Assembly: GCF_000785515.1 (NCBI RefSeq)
Contig: NZ_CP009913.1
Location: 1,144,001-1,208,000 of the forward strand
Length of the DNA: 64,000 nucleotides
DNA from: Streptococcus salivarius
GTDB lineage: Bacteria; Bacillota; Bacilli; Lactobacillales; Streptococcaceae
Direction: 5' to 3'
Part shown: one piece after another, positions 9,233 through 18,330 of the stretch
Numbering within the stretch: the first letter of the stretch is position 1
Layout of the letters: each line of letters starts with the position of its first letter
Made by a program: the position numbers and the translations under genes
The notes under the pieces: generated by a model
What the model was told of the DNA's origin: nothing
Seen by the model: only the letters and a program-made list of their open reading frames with translations
Databases searched by the model: none

Positions 9233-10684
9233 TTAGCTAAAAACCGAACGTTCTTCCATTTGTTGGGCCAAGTGTAACAAGAGATCCTCCCTTCCCTTGG
9301 CAGCTGTCAGTTGAACTCCGAGTGAAAGACCCTGCTTGTCCCGATAGACAGGTAAAGAAATCGATGGTTGTCCCGTCAGGTTAGCTTGTTGCGTGAAAGG
9401 TGTCCAGTCTAAGCTGTCCGCAAACATTTCCCAAATAAGTTCCTGTTGCTTTGGCCAGTCAAAATCAGCCATATGTTTGAGTTGATTTTGTAAGTTTTCA
9501 GAGAGAGCAAACTGTCCATGCTTAGGTGCCACATCAGCAACTGTTGGTGTCAGAAGAATATCGTAAGACTCATGAAATTTCGCCATCTGATGGCTATACT
9601 GATCCCACTGGGATAGAATTTTAGAGTAAATTTTAGCGGGAATCTTTTGCCCAGATTGGAAAATAGCCCAAGTCATCAACTCCATATCTTCAAAGGTCAT
9701 CTTCCGTTCTAAACCAGCCTCAATGGAATCAAACATGGCTGCTGTCTCCACACTATTCATAATGTAGTAAGACCGCATAGCTTCAATCCCATTCAAGGGC
9801 TGGTCGCTGATTTCATGCACATGATGTCCGAGACTTTCCAATGCTCTAGTAGCCTTTTTTGTCGTCGCAATAGCAGATTCTGACACCTTACCACCAATAG
9901 GAGAGACAGTTGAAAAAGCAATCTTCAAAGGTCTAACTGGTTCTTCTAAAGACACTTTGCTAAGCTTCGGTAGAATAAAGGGACTTTCCATCTGACACAT
10001 CTGCATGTGATAGAGCAAGCGTTTTGTATCGCGTACAGTCTTTGTCAAAGCAAACTGAACAGAGGCTCCCTGCCAGCCACGGAAAGAACTAGGACCGACT
10101 GGAATTCGTCCTCTTGTAGGTTTGAGACCAATAAGACCGTTAAAGGAAGCTGGAATACGTATAGAGCCTCCACCGTCACTAGCTGGTGCCAAGGGAGAAA
10201 TGCCAGAACTCACAAGAGCTGCCGCACCACCACTTGACCCGCCAGCATTTCGTGTCACATCGTCAGGCAAATTAACAGGACCATGAATCTGAGCATCACT
10301 GATATTTTTGAAGCCAAACTCAGGAGTGCTAGAACGCCCTAAAACAATAAAGCCCAATTCCTCAAGTTTCTTAACATAATTATCGCTTTCCTTAGCATGA
10401 AAACTTGTAAATAGGCGAGAACCCGCTGTTGACGGCTCACCAGCTTGCTTTTGACCTAAATCTTTTAGAAAAATCGGAACTCCAGCAAAAGGTTTCTCTG
10501 AGAAGTCTCTAGCTTCTGCTTCTTTCAATGCTTTATCGTAGCGTTGACTGACGATAGCATTGATTTTAGGATTCGTCCTCTCTGCTTCACGAATGGTAGT
10601 CTCCACTAGTTCTCGGGGACTGACCGTCTTATTTTGCACGGCTTCAGCCATTGTAGTTGCATCTGACCACTCATTAATTGTCAT
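9233..10684 (-). CDS. Amidase of the amidase-signature family
   Basis: 483-residue GatA-like hydrolase. The catalytic triad can be placed: Lys74 (FLKDLGQ), cis-Ser150 in GGSSGG (148-153) and Ser174 in DGGGSIRIPAS; the spacing of 76 and 24 residues matches the family. There is no gatB or gatC beside it and the gene stands alone, so it is a stand-alone amidase, not the tRNA amidotransferase subunit. Its substrate cannot be inferred. Downstream of and same strand as pyrE, but separated from it by a terminator. Confidence 0.9.
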   Translation of the reverse strand: MTINEWSDATTMAEAVQNKTVSPRELVETTIREAERTNPKINAIVSQRYDKALKEAEARDFSEKPFAGVPIFLKDLGQKQAGEPSTAGSRLFTSFHAKESDNYVKKLEELGFIVLGRSSTPEFGFKNISDAQIHGPVNLPDDVTRNAGGSSGGAAALVSSGISPLAPASDGGGSIRIPASFNGLIGLKPTRGRIPVGPSSFRGWQGASVQFALTKTVRDTKRLLYHMQMCQMESPFILPKLSKVSLEEPVRPLKIAFSTVSPIGGKVSESAIATTKKATRALESLGHHVHEISDQPLNGIEAMRSYYIMNSVETAAMFDSIEAGLERKMTFEDMELMTWAIFQSGQKIPAKIYSKILSQWDQYSHQMAKFHESYDILLTPTVADVAPKHGQFALSENLQNQLKHMADFDWPKQQELIWEMFADSLDWTPFTQQANLTGQPSISLPVYRDKQGLSLGVQLTAAKGREDLLLHLAQQMEERSVFS

Positions 10685-10722
10685 CTTATACTCTCCCTGC
10701 TTATCTTTTCCTAAATTATACT

Positions 10723-10752
10723 AAAAAAAGCGAAACGCCTAAAACGTTCCGC
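10723..10752 (-). terminator. Intrinsic terminator of pyrF-pyrE
   Basis: GCGGAACG/CGTTTCGC stem (one G-U) on the minus strand with T7 after it, 15 bp beyond the pyrE stop. Confidence 0.85.
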
Positions 10753-10767
10753 CTTAAATCTTGATAA

Positions 10768-11397
10768 TTAGTCTTGCCAAGTTTCTTGATTTTCTTTGAA
10801 TTTCTTCAAAAGTTGAAGTCCATCTGCTGTGATGTAGCCTTGAACTTTAGCAACCTTGATCAACTCAGTGTAGTTTGAAAGAGTAACCAATTTCACACCA
10901 GCATCCGCGAAGTTTTTCTCAGCTTTTGGCAATTCGTAAGTGAAGATAGCCACAACACCGATAACATCAGCCCCTTCACGCTCTGCAGCTGCTACAGCAT
11001 CAAGTACTGAACCACCAGTTGAAATCAAGTCTTCAACAACAACCATTTTTTCGCCTTTAACCACACGACCTTCGATTTGGTTACCAGCACCGTGATCTTT
11101 TGGTTTGCTACGGATGTAGGCAAATGGAAGGTTCATCTTGTCAGCGATAATCGCACCGTGAGGAATACCAGCAGTTGCAGTACCTGCAATCACTTCTACT
11201 TCAGGGAATTCTTCCTTAATCTTTTCCACAAAACCATTTTCAATAAGGGTACGAGTTTCTGGATAAGACAAAGTAATACGGTTGTCTGTGTAGATTGGTG
11301 ATTTGATTCCTGATGCCCATGTAAATGGTTCTTCAGGTTTAAGGTAAACAGCCTTGATATCGAGCAAGTCAGATGCGATTTGTGATGCTAATGTCAT
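10768..11397 (-). CDS. pyrE: Orotate phosphoribosyltransferase
   Basis: Converts orotate and PRPP to orotidine monophosphate in pyrimidine synthesis. 209 residues, normal length. The PRPP-binding motif is [15 protein letters not shown], and [10 protein letters not shown] marks the phosphoribosyltransferase core. It lies 87 bp after pyrF in the same transcript. A possible extra -10 (TATAAT, 11433-11438 on the minus strand) lies in the gap, so pyrE may also have its own weak promoter. RBS GGAGG is about ten bases before the ATG. Confidence 0.97.
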   Translation of the reverse strand: MTLASQIASDLLDIKAVYLKPEEPFTWASGIKSPIYTDNRITLSYPETRTLIENGFVEKIKEEFPEVEVIAGTATAGIPHGAIIADKMNLPFAYIRSKPKDHGAGNQIEGRVVKGEKMVVVEDLISTGGSVLDAVAAAEREGADVIGVVAIFTYELPKAEKNFADAGVKLVTLSNYTELIKVAKVQGYITADGLQLLKKFKENQETWQD

Positions 11398-11484
11398 AAT
11401 TATTATCCTCCGTAAAGCGTTTTCTACCCTTTATTATAACCTAATTCCATCTATTTTCCTATGAAATAAGGTCTTTTTGAAAAT

Positions 11485-12180
11485 TTATTGACCGTTCCAT
11501 TGGGCCTTAATGTCGTGATAAGCTGCTACTGGATCGTCAGCTTGTGTAATTGGACGACCAACAACAATGTAATCTGAACCAATTTGACGGGCATCGGCAG
11601 GTGTCATGACACGTTTTTGGTCACCAACTGCTGCTCCTGCTGGACGGATACCAGGTGTCAAACAAACGAAATCTTCATTTGTCGCTTCTTTGATTTTTGC
11701 TACTTCGTGTGCTGAGCAGACAACACCATCAAGACCTGCTTCAGCAGTCTTCTTAGCATAATGAACCACTGATTCTTGAAGTGTGGTTTGGATATTTTGG
11801 AAATCACGCATCTGCTCTTCAGAGGTAGAGGTCAACTGTGTTACAGCAATCAAGATTGGACCATCTCCCAAGCCCTCACGCGCAGCCTTCATCATTTCCA
11901 CACCACCAGCCGCATGCACATTAGTCATATCAACGCCAAGGTTAGACAAGACACGCATAGCTGATTTCACAGTATTTGGAATATCGTGAAGCTTAAGGTC
12001 AAGGAAAACACTATGGCCAAGGTCTTTAACGTAGCGCACAATCTCAGGCCCAGCAGCATAGTAGAGCTCCATACCAATCTTCACATAGAGCTTTTCATCA
12101 GCAGGAAACTTAGCAAGGAAAGCCTTCACATCCTCAAAAGTCGGGAAATCAAGGGCAATAACAGGACGATTTTCTCTCAT
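11485..12180 (-). CDS. pyrF: Orotidine 5'-phosphate decarboxylase
   Basis: Last step to UMP. 231 residues. The catalytic block [11 protein letters not shown] carries the Lys and Asp residues of the active site; PVIALDF at the start, [10 protein letters not shown] and VVGRPIT close the barrel and bind the phosphate. It is the first gene after the PyrR attenuator leader, so expression falls when UMP is high. Upstream RBS GAAAGGA. Operon pyrF-pyrE. Confidence 0.97.
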   Translation of the reverse strand: MRENRPVIALDFPTFEDVKAFLAKFPADEKLYVKIGMELYYAAGPEIVRYVKDLGHSVFLDLKLHDIPNTVKSAMRVLSNLGVDMTNVHAAGGVEMMKAAREGLGDGPILIAVTQLTSTSEEQMRDFQNIQTTLQESVVHYAKKTAEAGLDGVVCSAHEVAKIKEATNEDFVCLTPGIRPAGAAVGDQKRVMTPADARQIGSDYIVVGRPITQADDPVAAYHDIKAQWNGQ

Positions 12181-12196
12181 TTCTTATATCCTTTCA

Positions 12197-12325
12197 CACA
12201 AAAAACCTCCGCCAGTCAGTGAAGGTTGCACGAAAATAGGGCAGTTCCTACCCTTTAGTGATGCCGTAGCATCTCAGTACACCTTTCTCGCCTCTCTGGA
12301 CTCGATTAAAGGTTCGGTTCAATTT
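12197..12325 (-). promoter_or_regulatory. PyrR-binding attenuator in the pyrF-pyrE leader
   Basis: On the minus strand the leader holds the PyrR recognition hairpin with TCCAGAGAGGC (about 12284-12304), an antiterminator region, then a terminator hairpin AACCT/AGGTT (12204-12227) with a T-rich tail. This is the classic Gram-positive layout: UMP-bound PyrR holds the first hairpin and favours termination. Confidence 0.92.
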
Positions 12326-12330
12326 GTTCT

Positions 12331-12359
12331 ATTATAGCGCTTTTATATGGGAATGTCAA
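12331..12359 (-). promoter_or_regulatory. Consensus promoter of pyrF-pyrE
   Basis: On the minus strand TTGACA (12354-12359), 17 bp, TATAAT (12331-12336). Both hexamers are perfect. Confidence 0.88.
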
Positions 12360-12415
12360 AGGGGGATGAAAGTAATTATAGCTTTGTTAAATTCCTTAAA
12401 AAGGCTATTTTTATT

Positions 12416-13381
<966 letters not shown>

Positions 13382-14155
13382 CTAGACAATGACTTTTCCG
13401 GTAGGGAAGACTGGCCCTTCTTCGCAAACACGAAGATTTTTGGCGTCCGACTCTCCTTTAACGTGAACCACACAGGCATAGCAAGCCCCCATACCACAAG
13501 CCATGCGAGCTTCCATAGAAACATAGGCATGAGGATGGTTTTCAAACTTGCTATCGACATATTTAAGCATGCCTGGAGCTCCGCAACTATACACGGCATC
13601 TGGAGTCCAGTCGAAACCATCAATAACTGTCGAAACGTAACCCTTGATACCGTATGAACCGTCATCAGTCGTCACGTAGACTTCACCACAAGCTCTGAGT
13701 TTATCCTCCAAAATGACAGCATCCTTATTGGCAAAACCAATGACTGATACAACTTCAACTCCCTTAGCCTTCAACTGCTTAGCCGTCTCAACCAAAGGCG
13801 GCACACCGATTCCTCCACCAACGAGGAGGGCTTTTTGCCCAGCCTCAATAACGGAAATATCAAAGCCATTTCCTTGAGGACCCATGGTATCAATAGTTTG
13901 ACCGGCTATCATCTTAGAAAGGATAGCTGTTCCCTCGCGTTCCACTCGATAGACAATGGTTGCCTCTTTCTTGTCATAGTCAATCTCTGAAATGGAAATT
14001 GGACGACGAAGGAGCTTGCTTGGGTCTGGTACCTTGAGGTGGACAAACTGACCAACCTTCATATCTGCAACCATCTCTCCCTTAAGCACCATTTCGAAAA
14101 TACGAGGTGCAATCTCACGCTGACTCACAATGGTTAAATCTTCAACTAATATCAT
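13382..14155 (-). CDS. pyrK: Dihydroorotate dehydrogenase B, electron-transfer subunit PyrK
   Basis: Flavin/2Fe-2S reductase that passes electrons from PyrD to NAD+. I use ATG 14153-14155 (MILVEDLTIVS), which follows AGAAAGGG by five bases and gives 257 residues; the longer open frame to 14248 would begin inside the attenuator and is rejected. FAD-binding RRPISI, NAD-binding LLVGGGIGVPPL, and the Fe-S cysteines MACGMGACYACVV and a later RVCEEGPVF are present. Confidence 0.94.
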   Translation of the reverse strand: MILVEDLTIVSQREIAPRIFEMVLKGEMVADMKVGQFVHLKVPDPSKLLRRPISISEIDYDKKEATIVYRVEREGTAILSKMIAGQTIDTMGPQGNGFDISVIEAGQKALLVGGGIGVPPLVETAKQLKAKGVEVVSVIGFANKDAVILEDKLRACGEVYVTTDDGSYGIKGYVSTVIDGFDWTPDAVYSCGAPGMLKYVDSKFENHPHAYVSMEARMACGMGACYACVVHVKGESDAKNLRVCEEGPVFPTGKVIV

Positions 14156-14186
14156 GACAACCCTTTCTAAACTGCAAAATGTCATC

Positions 14187-14295
14187 AAAAAAACCTCGCC
14201 ACATGGCAAGGTCGCACAAAAAATCACAGGAGAACCCTGTTTTTTCACCTGTCCGACCTTTCAAGCCTCTCTGGACTCATTTAAAGGTTATTTTG
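14187..14295 (-). promoter_or_regulatory. PyrR-binding attenuator in the pyrK-pyrD leader
   Basis: Second PyrR leader: recognition hairpin with GTCCAGAGAGGCTTGAAAGG (about 14257-14279), antiterminator segment, and terminator stem ACCT-GCC/GGC-AGGT (14193-14212) with T7. It is built like the pyrF leader but differs in sequence outside the core. Confidence 0.92.
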
Positions 14296-14300
14296 TGATT

Positions 14301-14329
14301 ATTATAACCGTTTTCAAGACGGATGTCAA
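14301..14329 (-). promoter_or_regulatory. Consensus promoter of pyrK-pyrD
   Basis: On the minus strand TTGACA (14324-14329), 17 bp, TATAAT (14301-14306); same hexamers and spacing as the pyrF promoter. Confidence 0.88.
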
Positions 14330-14441
14330 AGGAGAAAAGAAAAAACCAAAGCTTAAAAAACTAAGCTAAGGTCTCTCCAGCCTATAACTAGGTCCTCTGT
14401 TTGATACGTTCTCAATCATCTCATAGGGTAACATAAATTGT

Positions 14442-14474
14442 CAATATTCCTAACAATAGGTGTTAAGAATATTG
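14442..14474. repeat. Imperfect 14-bp inverted repeat
   Basis: CAATATTC-C-TAACA, 5-base centre, TGTTA-A-GAATATTG. It lies between the end of the DJ-1-like gene and the pyrK promoter and has no T run, so it is either a weak terminator or a protein-binding site. Confidence 0.55.
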
Positions 14475-14495
14475 GATAACAGTCTTAAAATAAGA

Positions 14496-15044
14496 TTATT
14501 GGAACAATCTGTCGTAAATCATAGTATGAGCCAACTGTTGACCATCGCCACCCAACAAATCAACCAAGGCGTAGGCAAAGGCTAGGGCTGTTCCGGCACC
14601 ACGGCTAGTGACAATATTGCCATCAACAACCACCAAGTCAGTTTGATGCTCGCCAGATGCAATTTGGTCCTCAACACCTGGGAAACATGTGAATTTACGC
14701 CCTTCGAGCAAGCCAGCACGTTCGAGAACAATTGGTGCTGCACAAATGGCAGCAACATATTTTCCAGCTTTTGCAGCCTCTTGAAGAGAGGCAATCAAAG
14801 TTTCGTTATCGCGTAGATTAGTTGAGCCAGGCATACCTCCAGGAAGGACCACCAAGTCATAATCCGCAAAATTGCCATCAAATACACCATCCATAGCGAC
14901 TTGAATCCCGTGTGAGCCAGTTACTGACGCACTTTCAAGTCCTAGCATGCTACAGTCAAATCCTGCTCGGCGAAAGACATCCACTGGGCTCAAGGCTTCG
15001 ATTTCTTCAAATCCGTCCGCAAATACTACTGCTACTTTTGTCAT
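14496..15044 (-). CDS. DJ-1/PfpI family protein (YajL-like)
   Basis: 182-residue DJ-1 superfamily protein. The nucleophile elbow VAAICAAPIVL places the reactive Cys at about 101; GFEEIEA near residue 14 supplies the conserved Glu, and VVLPGGMPGS is the usual oxyanion region. Family members act as chaperone, glyoxalase or protein deglycase, and the exact role is debated. It is monocistronic on the minus strand with a good RBS (GGAGGT). Confidence 0.9.
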   Translation of the reverse strand: MTKVAVVFADGFEEIEALSPVDVFRRAGFDCSMLGLESASVTGSHGIQVAMDGVFDGNFADYDLVVLPGGMPGSTNLRDNETLIASLQEAAKAGKYVAAICAAPIVLERAGLLEGRKFTCFPGVEDQIASGEHQTDLVVVDGNIVTSRGAGTALAFAYALVDLLGGDGQQLAHTMIYDRLFQ

Positions 15045-15143
15045 GATATACCTCCAATTGACTTATCACTTGATTCTATTACGCCTTAAATTATAGCAGT
15101 TTTAGAAGCAGGAAACAAACCATAAAAATGGCTCTTGAGCACG

Positions 15144-15171
15144 AAAAAAAGACAGCACAAGGACTGTCTTT
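15144..15171 (-). terminator. Intrinsic terminator of the TraX-like gene
   Basis: AAAGACAG/CTGTCTTT, 8-bp stem, followed on the minus strand by a run of T, just beyond the stop at 15178. Confidence 0.88.
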
Positions 15172-15177
15172 GTCATC

Positions 15178-15978
15178 TTATCTAAGCAAACTTGCTAGGA
15201 TCCACAAGAGATAAATATGGGCTGGGTAGAAAATATAGAAGAAATTCTTGTTACCACTACCACGCTCACCATTATAAAAATACATAGGAATCGCAGCAAA
15301 AACCATCATCCACTGAACTCCTGTCGGATCAAAGAGATGGGCAATCACTGAAATAACAGCTAAGACAATGATTTGAGCCATGCGATTGGTACGGAAAATA
15401 TAGAATAACAACCCCAAAATAACCATGACAAAGCCACCCTCAACCATGATAATACTTGGCACAAGTGACAAGATAAAGGCTACAATCTGCACAACGATTG
15501 GGTTTGCATGTGGCGTTTCAAATATGCCTGAAAGGATTACAACCGGAATAGATGAAAGAATCGGCAGGAGAAAGACACCAATCCCTTGAATCAACTCCTT
15601 GTTCGATTTATCGCGAAGCCCCTTAGCCAACAAATCCCAAGAGCAAATAAAAATCCCAGTGATAAAGAAGGTTGAAAAGGCATTGTTGGTTAAACCGATA
15701 CTACCATTATGAAAGAGACTACCAATGATGGTGTTGCCAATGGTCATGAACCAACTCATGTAAAGGAGACGTCTAAGGTAGGACATTCGGTCATGAGTAT
15801 AATGGAAACTATCTGCGGCTAGAAAGAGGAAGATAGGAAAAACCAAACGCCCTAACATCGTCAACCATATAGGTGCTCCCATACTCCCGAACATCTGATA
15901 GATTTGGTCCAAAAACATAAGTGCAACAGCTAGGTATTTCAAATTAGTCGCATTGCATATCTTTTTAATATCGTTCAT
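15178..15978 (-). CDS. TraX-family integral membrane protein
   Basis: 266 residues with about eight membrane segments. The N-terminal block NLKYLAVALMFLDQIYQMFG and LGRLVFPIFLFLAADSFHYT match the TraX family (PF05857), named after the F-plasmid pilin acetylase; streptococcal members have no proven function. It may act as a membrane acyltransferase. Monocistronic, with its own promoter (TTGAAT, 17 bp, TATCAT on the minus strand at 16009-16037) and terminator. Nothing here ties it to conjugation. Confidence 0.8.
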   Translation of the reverse strand: MNDIKKICNATNLKYLAVALMFLDQIYQMFGSMGAPIWLTMLGRLVFPIFLFLAADSFHYTHDRMSYLRRLLYMSWFMTIGNTIIGSLFHNGSIGLTNNAFSTFFITGIFICSWDLLAKGLRDKSNKELIQGIGVFLLPILSSIPVVILSGIFETPHANPIVVQIVAFILSLVPSIIMVEGGFVMVILGLLFYIFRTNRMAQIIVLAVISVIAHLFDPTGVQWMMVFAAIPMYFYNGERGSGNKNFFYIFYPAHIYLLWILASLLR

Positions 15979-16008
15979 TTAATGCTCCTTTAATTTTCAG
16001 CATATTAA

Positions 16009-16037
16009 ATGATACCACAAGTCAGATGTAAATTCAA
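16009..16037 (-). promoter_or_regulatory. Promoter of the TraX-like gene
   Basis: On the minus strand TTGAAT (16032-16037), 17 bp, TATCAT (16009-16014). Confidence 0.5.
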
Positions 16038-16168
16038 AGGTATTCATGGAAATAAAAGACATAACTTTTTAACTATTTTAGCGGAACAATTTTTGTAATA
16101 AAAAAATGGTTCATAATAATAACAAACTCAATTCCGACTACCCATCCCAAGCATTTCTAGAGGCTTTA

Positions 16169-16177
16169 TGCTATAAT
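16169..16177 (+). promoter_or_regulatory. Extended -10 promoter of the rqcH leader
   Basis: TGCTATAAT, a perfect TGn-TATAAT. Transcription from here would produce a leader of about 310 nt before rqcH. Confidence 0.6.
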
Positions 16178-16229
16178 AGTTAGGCAATATTTACGTTCAT
16201 AACGTATGCAAATTATTTAAAAATAACTA

Positions 16230-16463
16230 ACAAAGTTCATAAACTCTTCAAGTTTTTGAAATAACTTTTTTGCGAGCAGAGCGAGCAATTAACTGAGACT
16301 TTCCGCTGTGTTAAAAGCGCCTGAAACTAGAAGGTTTCAGGCGCTCGGAATTTTTGAGACGTTAGGTAGGCTCAAAAATTAGTCATGGAACTTTGTAAAA
16401 GTTCGCTGACGTCCGCCAACACCTAAGGAAAGTCTCACAGAAAATTTTATTTTTAAAATAAAA
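16230..16463 (+). ncRNA. Structured leader/possible novel cis-RNA before rqcH
   Basis: The segment 16294-16437 folds on paper as a four-way junction. Closing stem: TGAGACTTTCC (16294-16304) with GGAAAGTCTCA (16427-16437) and GTGTT (16308-16312) with AACAC (16418-16422). Three arms: GCGCCTGAAAC/GTTTCAGGCGC (16317-16344), AATTTTTGAG/CTCAAAAATT (16349-16380) and GAACTTT/AAAGTTC (16388-16404). An upstream ACAAAGTTC (16230-16238) could also pair with 16388-16396, competing with the last arm. A T/A palindrome (about 16445-16463) lies just before the RBS. I do not recognise it as a known class; a small palindromic repeat element is the alternative. Confidence 0.6.
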
Positions 16464-16497
16464 CAATTATTATCAATAACAAGAAAGGAAGTACATC

Positions 16498-18156
16498 ATG
16501 TCTTTTGACGGCTTTTTTCTTCATCATATGACGGCTGAGTTGCGTGAGCAGGTTCTCTACGGGCGTATTCAGAAGGTTAATCAGCCTTTTGAGCGTGAGT
16601 TGGTCCTGACTATTCGTAACAATCGTCAGAATTACAAGCTTCTGCTTTCGGCTCATCCTGTTTTTGGGCGTATTCAGACGACCAAGGCTGACTTGCCAAA
16701 TCCACAGAATCCAAACACCTATACCATGATTATGCGGAAATACCTTCAAGGAGCGGTTATCGAGGATATCCAACAGTTGGAAAATGACCGTGTCCTTGAG
16801 ATTTCTGTATCAAACAAAAACGAAATCGGTGACAGCGTCAAGGTTACTCTAGTTATGGAAATCATGGGGAAACACTCCAATATTATCCTGATTGACAAGA
16901 ACGAAAGCAAAATCATTGAGTCTATCAAGCATGTTGGTTTCTCACAAAATAGTTACCGTACTATTCTGCCTGGATCTACCTATATTGCTCCTCCTAAGAC
17001 AGACGCTAAGAATCCTTTTGATATTCCAGACGAAAAACTCTTTGAAATTCTACAAACAGAGGATTTGTCAGCTAGAAACCTTCAAAAACTTTTCCAAGGT
17101 TTGGGGCGTGACACGGCCAATGAATTATCAACCTTACTTGAGACTGATAAACTCAAGAATTTCCGTTCCTTCTTCAATCGTGAAGTAAAGCCAAACTTAA
17201 CGGCTAAGGCATTTTCAGCTGTAAGATTCTCAGATAGTCAGGACCAACCTGAGTTTGAAACCTTGTCAGCCCTATTGGACTACTACTATTTGGACAAGGC
17301 GGCGCGTGACCGTGTGGCTCAACAGGCGAGTGATTTGATCCATCGTGTGCAAAATGAACTGGAAAAAAACAAGAAAAAGCTTGTTAAACAGGAAAAAGAG
17401 CTTGCGGCGACTGAAAATGCTGAGGAGTTCCGTCAAAAAGGGGAACTTTTGACCACCTACCTCAGCATGGTGCCAAATGACAAGGATAGTGTCGAGTTAG
17501 ACAACTACTACACTGGTGAAAAGATTACGATTCCTCTAAATGTGGCTCTGACTCCTAACCAAAATGCTCAGCGTTACTTCAAGAAATACCAGAAACTTAA
17601 GGAAGCTGTTAAGCACTTGACTGGTTTAATTGAGGAAACCAAGCAGACTATTGACTATCTGGAAAGTGTGGAGTTCAGTCTTTCTCAAGCCAACATGGAT
17701 GAAATCGAGGATATTCGTGAGGAGCTTGTTCAGGCTGGCTTTATGAAGCGTCGTTCAACTGACAAGCGCCACAAACGTAAGAAACCTGAACAGTATCTAG
17801 CTTCTGATGGCAAGACCATTATCATGGTTGGTCGTAACAACCTGCAAAATGAGGAGTTGACCTTCAAGATGGCTAAAAAAGGTGAGCTCTGGTTCCACGC
17901 CAAGGATATTCCAGGGAGTCACGTGGTTATCAAGGACAATCTTAATCCAACCGACGAGGTCAAAACTGATGCGGCTGAATTGGCAGCCTACTATTCTAAG
18001 GCACGTCTGTCAAACTTGGTTCAAGTCGATATGATTGATGTTAAGAAACTCAATAAACCAACGGCAGGTAAGCCTGGATTTGTAACTTATACGGGACAAA
18101 AGACCTTACGTGTCACACCGACTGAAGAAAAAATTGATAGTATGCGGATGAAGTAA
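16498..18156 (+). CDS. rqcH: RqcH/NFACT protein (PavA/FbpA family)
   Basis: 552-residue Rqc2 homologue that binds stalled 50S subunits carrying peptidyl-tRNA and directs C-terminal alanine tailing. In streptococci the family is also known as the fibronectin-binding proteins PavA and FbpA, without a signal peptide. The NFACT-N domain opens MSFDGFFLHHMTAELREQ, a central coiled coil lies at about 280-320 and 375-430, and the NFACT-R domain includes ELWFHAKDIPGSHVVIK. AAAGGAAG precedes the ATG. It has a long structured leader and its own terminator. Confidence 0.93.
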   Translation: MSFDGFFLHHMTAELREQVLYGRIQKVNQPFERELVLTIRNNRQNYKLLLSAHPVFGRIQTTKADLPNPQNPNTYTMIMRKYLQGAVIEDIQQLENDRVLEISVSNKNEIGDSVKVTLVMEIMGKHSNIILIDKNESKIIESIKHVGFSQNSYRTILPGSTYIAPPKTDAKNPFDIPDEKLFEILQTEDLSARNLQKLFQGLGRDTANELSTLLETDKLKNFRSFFNREVKPNLTAKAFSAVRFSDSQDQPEFETLSALLDYYYLDKAARDRVAQQASDLIHRVQNELEKNKKKLVKQEKELAATENAEEFRQKGELLTTYLSMVPNDKDSVELDNYYTGEKITIPLNVALTPNQNAQRYFKKYQKLKEAVKHLTGLIEETKQTIDYLESVEFSLSQANMDEIEDIREELVQAGFMKRRSTDKRHKRKKPEQYLASDGKTIIMVGRNNLQNEELTFKMAKKGELWFHAKDIPGSHVVIKDNLNPTDEVKTDAAELAAYYSKARLSNLVQVDMIDVKKLNKPTAGKPGFVTYTGQKTLRVTPTEEKIDSMRMK

Positions 18157-18172
18157 TCTGCTTTATAAAATC

Positions 18173-18205
18173 AAACTCTCTTGTTTTAGAAACGAGAGAG
18201 TTTTT
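18173..18205 (+). terminator. Intrinsic terminator of rqcH
   Basis: AAACTCTC with GAGAGTTT, plus inner GTTT/AAAC, followed by T5; 17 bp after the stop. Confidence 0.85.
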
Positions 18206-18330
18206 CTATGTCTTCATTAGAGCAATTTCTTTCGTTGATGAATGGGATTTTCTTTTAGTTTTCATTACATTTTTCCGATGACTGTGCTAAACTATAAGGG
18301 TAATTACCTATATTAAAGGAGACTTTCAGC

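Noticed and set aside
14156..14248. Longer N-terminus for pyrK
   Set aside because: The extra 31 codons cover the PyrR terminator hairpin; ATG 14155 has a good RBS and the family's usual N-terminus.
16294..16437. Reading the rqcH leader element as a T-box, tmRNA, 6S or RNase P RNA
   Set aside because: No T-box core sequence, no tRNA-like ends, wrong size for RNase P or tmRNA, and the branched fold does not match the rod shape of 6S.
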